Part shown: in pieces, positions 34,018-36,196 of the stretch | Position numbering within the stretch: position 1 is the stretch's first letter | Layout of the letters: every line of letters starts with the position of its first letter | From: Nitrospirota bacterium | Lineage (GTDB): Bacteria > Nitrospirota > Nitrospiria > Nitrospirales > UBA8639 | Direction of reading: 5' to 3' | Length of the DNA stretch: 36,196 nt | Assembly: GCA_011088105.1 (NCBI GenBank) | Contig: JAALKI010000027.1 | Location: 1-36,196, forward strand | Notes under the pieces: generated by a model | What the model saw: the letters and a program-made list of their open reading frames with translations, nothing else | The model's database searches: none | What the model was told of the DNA's origin: nothing | Translations under genes and position numbers: made by a program

Positions 34018-34923
34018 CTATGACCGTAATGGATAGGGCAATTCCATGGGGGCTTTTTTCTTTTCTGGCTTTCTGACGAGATCGGGTCTGGTGTTCAGTA
34101 TCCAGGCGATGGCCTGCTCGTTATAGCTTCTGAGTTGGCTATTGATGATCCAACGCATACTGTAAACAGTATCAAGATAATCATTAAACATGTCTTGCGT
34201 CATAGTTTGTGGGGCAATCCGTAATAATGTTGGCAGTAGGCAGCTTTCACATCCAGAGGTTTGCTCTTGAAATGCCGGATACACAAAGTATCTAGCCAAA
34301 TCTACCCGGTGACATAGGATACGCGCGAGTTGGTTATAATTTCTTTCCTTGTCTTCCTTCTTGGCAATCCCCAAAATGTCTTCTCCATAGAGATAAACCT
34401 TTTCCCATGTAATGCTATGTGGCGCTTTCTGGAGAAGCCTATCAAATAAATGACTGCTGGCTCCCAAAAGTTGCTCATCAAAAGACAGGGAAACCACATA
34501 TCTCACCATTTCTGGACGTTCACAGACAAGATCAGTCATCCAGCCAAAACAAGATTTTTGGGTTTTTCTATCAAGATAATCAATGATCGATCCAATCATT
34601 TTGATATCTTCTACCGTTACCTGTGCGTGATCTCGGTGAATGACTTCTTTGGCTTTTCGGACCCTCCTCCGTACCAGTTCAATTTTTGATCCACCATTGA
34701 GCATATGCGAATTATCGTACACAGCCCGTTTGTCTTCATTACTGAGCACTTCATAGGCTTCATTAATCTGGAACATCCGTTCCTTGGTTGCTTGTCGTTT
34801 TCCTTGTGGAACGACATCCTCATGGTTTTCCTTGACGAATTTCCTCCATGCACGCTGGATTTCCTGGATGAGCGCGTCTTCCGGAACGCCAAGGATTTGA
34901 TAGTAGTTTATTTTGCCAATCAT
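34018..34923 (-). CDS. J-domain protein with HED in place of HPD
   Basis: The 301-residue protein starts with a J domain (about residues 5-72; NYYQILGVPEDALIQEIQRAWRKFVKENH, then INEAYEVLSNEDKRAVYDN). The tripeptide that stimulates the DnaK ATPase, HPD, reads HED at 34-36. In well-studied J proteins changes here abolish DnaK stimulation, so it may be a J-like adaptor. No G/F region or zinc fingers follow. The remaining 225 residues are helical, unlike known DnaJ tails, with repeated phrases such as ERPEMVRYVVSLSFDEQLLG and HRVDLARYFVYPAFQEQTSG at about 75-residue spacing. The substrate is unknown. Its start lies next to the transposase element. Confidence 0.85.
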   Translation of the reverse strand: MIGKINYYQILGVPEDALIQEIQRAWRKFVKENHEDVVPQGKRQATKERMFQINEAYEVLSNEDKRAVYDNSHMLNGGSKIELVRRRVRKAKEVIHRDHAQVTVEDIKMIGSIIDYLDRKTQKSCFGWMTDLVCERPEMVRYVVSLSFDEQLLGASSHLFDRLLQKAPHSITWEKVYLYGEDILGIAKKEDKERNYNQLARILCHRVDLARYFVYPAFQEQTSGCESCLLPTLLRIAPQTMTQDMFNDYLDTVYSMRWIINSQLRSYNEQAIAWILNTRPDLVRKPEKKKAPMELPYPLRS

Positions 34924-34924
34924 C

Positions 34925-35890
34925 TTAACTTAAAGGGGTCAAGTCTAGTTTTATGAGTTTTAGGCGCTTTTGCAACCATCGGTTTTGAGCCAAACGTCTT
35001 TCAAACTGGCGAATACTCGTGCTTGCGCTGGCGTAGTGCTTCAGCCCAAACCTCCGTGCAATCTCATTCAGTTTCATATCTGCTTCTCGTTGACACACAT
35101 ACATCGCCATGCCTCGGGCTGGAGGCTTGGCAGTCTGCCCTCTTTGCGATGTCCTTATGCTTGCCGTACCGACATCCAAGTGTTGACAGACGACCTTGAT
35201 AATCCGTTCTACGGTTGGCTTCACCCGTGCCTGTCGCAGGCCTGGCACGTCAATATCCTTCGTCCTCAATTTAAGCCTGTCTCTAAATGCCTCGCTTCCC
35301 AAGATCGGAGGTTGTTTGTATTTGGCATAATATTCCGTAATCTCTCGATCGCTCCCTTCGGCCACATAAGCTTTGTAGGCTTGAATGACTTGACGAGAAG
35401 CAAGCGAAGTGAGGATGTATTCGCAAGTGAGCCATGCGGGACGTTTGTATCTGTTGATGTAGGCAGGGTAGCTAGACCATCGATATTGAGCAAGATGCTT
35501 TACCAAGCCGGCTTCCAAAGGATTACGGTGAATATACCGGGACAATTGAGTCCAATAGGCTTGTGCCTCTACTAGGATGGCCTTGTACCGGCCTCGAAAG
35601 AGGGGGCCGTCTCGTCCTTCTGTCCGATTATAGTATTGGGTATATAGCCCGTTGATATGGCGCATGATCCGTGGCAAATTGGCTTCTGGGGTTCGTACCA
35701 ACAAATGATAATGATTACTCATGAGACAATAGGCGTGCCATTCAGCGTTGAAGCGGTCGTGGGTATCAGCTAATAAGGAGAGGAAGTATCGGCGTTGCTC
35801 ATCGGTTGTAAAAATTGACTGATGGCAGGTCCCACGGTTGATGACGTGGTACCACGCGCCATCATATTCAATCCGTAATGGTCGTGCCAT
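34925..35890 (-). CDS. REP-associated tyrosine transposase (RAYT, Y1 HUH family)
   Basis: From the ATG at 35890 the protein has 321 residues. The HUH pair is H60-Y-H62 in MSNHYHLLV, and the catalytic tyrosine is Y119 in LSRYIHRNP. The start (MARPLRIEYDGAWYHVINRG) is the hallmark of the TnpA_REP group related to IS200/IS605 transposases. The C-terminal 100 residues include a DnaA-like HTH (MKLNEIARRFGLKHYASAS, then RRLAQNRWLQKRL). No TnpB is present. The last codons (KLDLTPL) lie inside one of the flanking inverted repeats. RAYTs act on palindromic repeats by single-strand transfer and can be domesticated. Confidence 0.92.
   Translation of the reverse strand: MARPLRIEYDGAWYHVINRGTCHQSIFTTDEQRRYFLSLLADTHDRFNAEWHAYCLMSNHYHLLVRTPEANLPRIMRHINGLYTQYYNRTEGRDGPLFRGRYKAILVEAQAYWTQLSRYIHRNPLEAGLVKHLAQYRWSSYPAYINRYKRPAWLTCEYILTSLASRQVIQAYKAYVAEGSDREITEYYAKYKQPPILGSEAFRDRLKLRTKDIDVPGLRQARVKPTVERIIKVVCQHLDVGTASIRTSQRGQTAKPPARGMAMYVCQREADMKLNEIARRFGLKHYASASTSIRQFERRLAQNRWLQKRLKLIKLDLTPLS
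34935..34954 (+). repeat. Left 20-base inverted repeat of the RAYT element
   Basis: This 20-base sequence, beginning GGGGTCAAGTCTAG, is perfectly repeated in inverse at 35919-35938. It overlaps the last codons of the transposase gene. Confidence 0.85.
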
Positions 35891-35918
35891 GGTTCTCAAT
35901 TATAACTTGATAAAAATG

Positions 35919-35938
35919 ATAAAACTAGACTTGACCCC
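35919..35938 (-). repeat. Right 20-base inverted repeat of the RAYT element
   Basis: Perfect inverse of 34935-34954, located about 30 bases upstream of the transposase start, so transposase binding here could also affect its own expression. Confidence 0.85.
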
Positions 35939-36143
35939 CTCTTCTGTCGATCAGCGATTCTGATTGAATGCTCGAAGCCCAATTTGTCCTTTAGCCTCTA
36001 ATTCACATATTCGTATCTTATAGAGGTACATTTTTTATAGGGCTAACGTAGGAAATTATGAGTGGTGATTGGCTCAAGGCACCCATTTGGTGCAAGATGT
36101 TTTGGAGTTGTTTTGGTGATCCAAATTGAATTGCCAGTTGTAG
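35939..36143. other. Intergenic stretch next to the contig end
   Basis: A minus-strand frame stays open from the contig edge through the end repeat to a stop near 36025 (after the repeat: LQLAIQFGSPKQLQNILHQ). It has no start in the window and is not recognised. A small plus-strand ORF at 36058-36129 is too short to support. Confidence 0.3.
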
Positions 36144-36195
36144 TGTAAGCTTCCCCGTCAAGCGGACAGGTTCAACATAGAGTTTTCCGGCCTTT
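36144..36195 (-). repeat. Right copy of the 52-base inverted repeat at the contig ends
   Basis: Exact reverse complement of bases 1-52; the match ends at TGTAAGC on the inner side. With the left copy it shows that the same repeated element, in opposite orientation, borders both ends of the contig. Confidence 0.8.
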
Positions 36196-36196
36196 T

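Larger units (their letters stand above)
34935..35938 (-). mobile_element. RAYT gene unit bounded by 20-base inverted repeats
   Basis: The two perfect 20-base inverted repeats enclose the transposase gene, making a unit of about 1 kb. This could be a self-contained element, or a RAYT with its two local target repeats. No direct target duplication is obvious next to the repeats, as expected for single-strand HUH movement. Confidence 0.65.

Noticed and set aside
1-36196. CRISPR arrays, tRNA and rRNA genes
   Set aside because: No regularly spaced direct repeats, no tRNA cloverleaf with a TTCGAATC-like arm and no rRNA-like sequence were seen.

Overview
The window looks like a chromosomal contig from a Nitrospirota bacterium, most likely Nitrospira-like with a fairly low GC content. 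The strongest pointer is a Gram-negative-style cell envelope (several lipoprotein and signal-peptide proteins, a LytM-type peptidase) together with a complete Pup/UBact-type proteasome cluster: ARC/Mpa ATPase, Dop, PrcB, PrcA and PafA. That combination is known mainly from Nitrospirota and a few other Gram-negative lineages. The taxonomic call is an inference; there is no rRNA or tRNA in the window.

Layout. 1-310 and 35.9-36.2 kb: the two ends are the same 52-base sequence in opposite orientation, so the contig probably stops at two copies of one repeated element. 0.3-6.2 kb (minus strand): a lipoprotein, then a tightly overlapped sugar ABC-importer operon (binding protein, two permeases, ATPase) that ends in an unknown membrane-anchored protein. 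6.4-9.1 kb: a MutY-like adenine glycosylase overlapping a separate NUDIX hydrolase, a DnaQ-fold exonuclease and a PqqC/TenA-fold protein. 9.2-11.4 kb: small unknown proteins, two of them with a BamE/SmpA-like segment. 11.5-15.2 kb: full-length cobalamin-dependent methionine synthase. 15.2-17.0 kb: an exported repeat protein, a membrane protein and an HTH/zinc-ribbon regulator.

17.3-21.1 kb is the accessory part. A small membrane protein gene precedes an exported caspase-FGE (C-type-lectin-fold) fusion. The last ~30 codons of the fusion look like the variable region of a diversity-generating retroelement (DGR) target. Downstream are a 22-base perfect palindrome, a RelE/HigB-type toxin-antitoxin pair with a recognisable operator, the leftover C-terminus of another FGE-like protein, and a frameshifted four-helix-bundle (Avd/S23-like) gene. 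No reverse transcriptase or template repeat is present, so a DGR link is a hypothesis.

21.3-23.0 kb: a DUF3179 protein, a stand-alone Lrp/AsnC ligand-binding domain and a stand-alone PolX-type N-terminal domain. 23.3-32.8 kb, all on the plus strand: thiS-thiG-thiE, then ARC-dop-prcB-prcA-pafA, an M23 peptidase and a LOG-family phosphoribohydrolase. The PafA ligase would attach a small protein tag, Dop would process or remove it, ARC would recognise and unfold tagged proteins, and PrcA/PrcB would degrade them. No gene for the tag (Pup or UBact) is visible here. 32.8-36.2 kb: an exported unknown protein, a J-domain protein with HED in place of HPD, and a REP-associated (Y1, HUH) transposase between 20-base inverted repeats.
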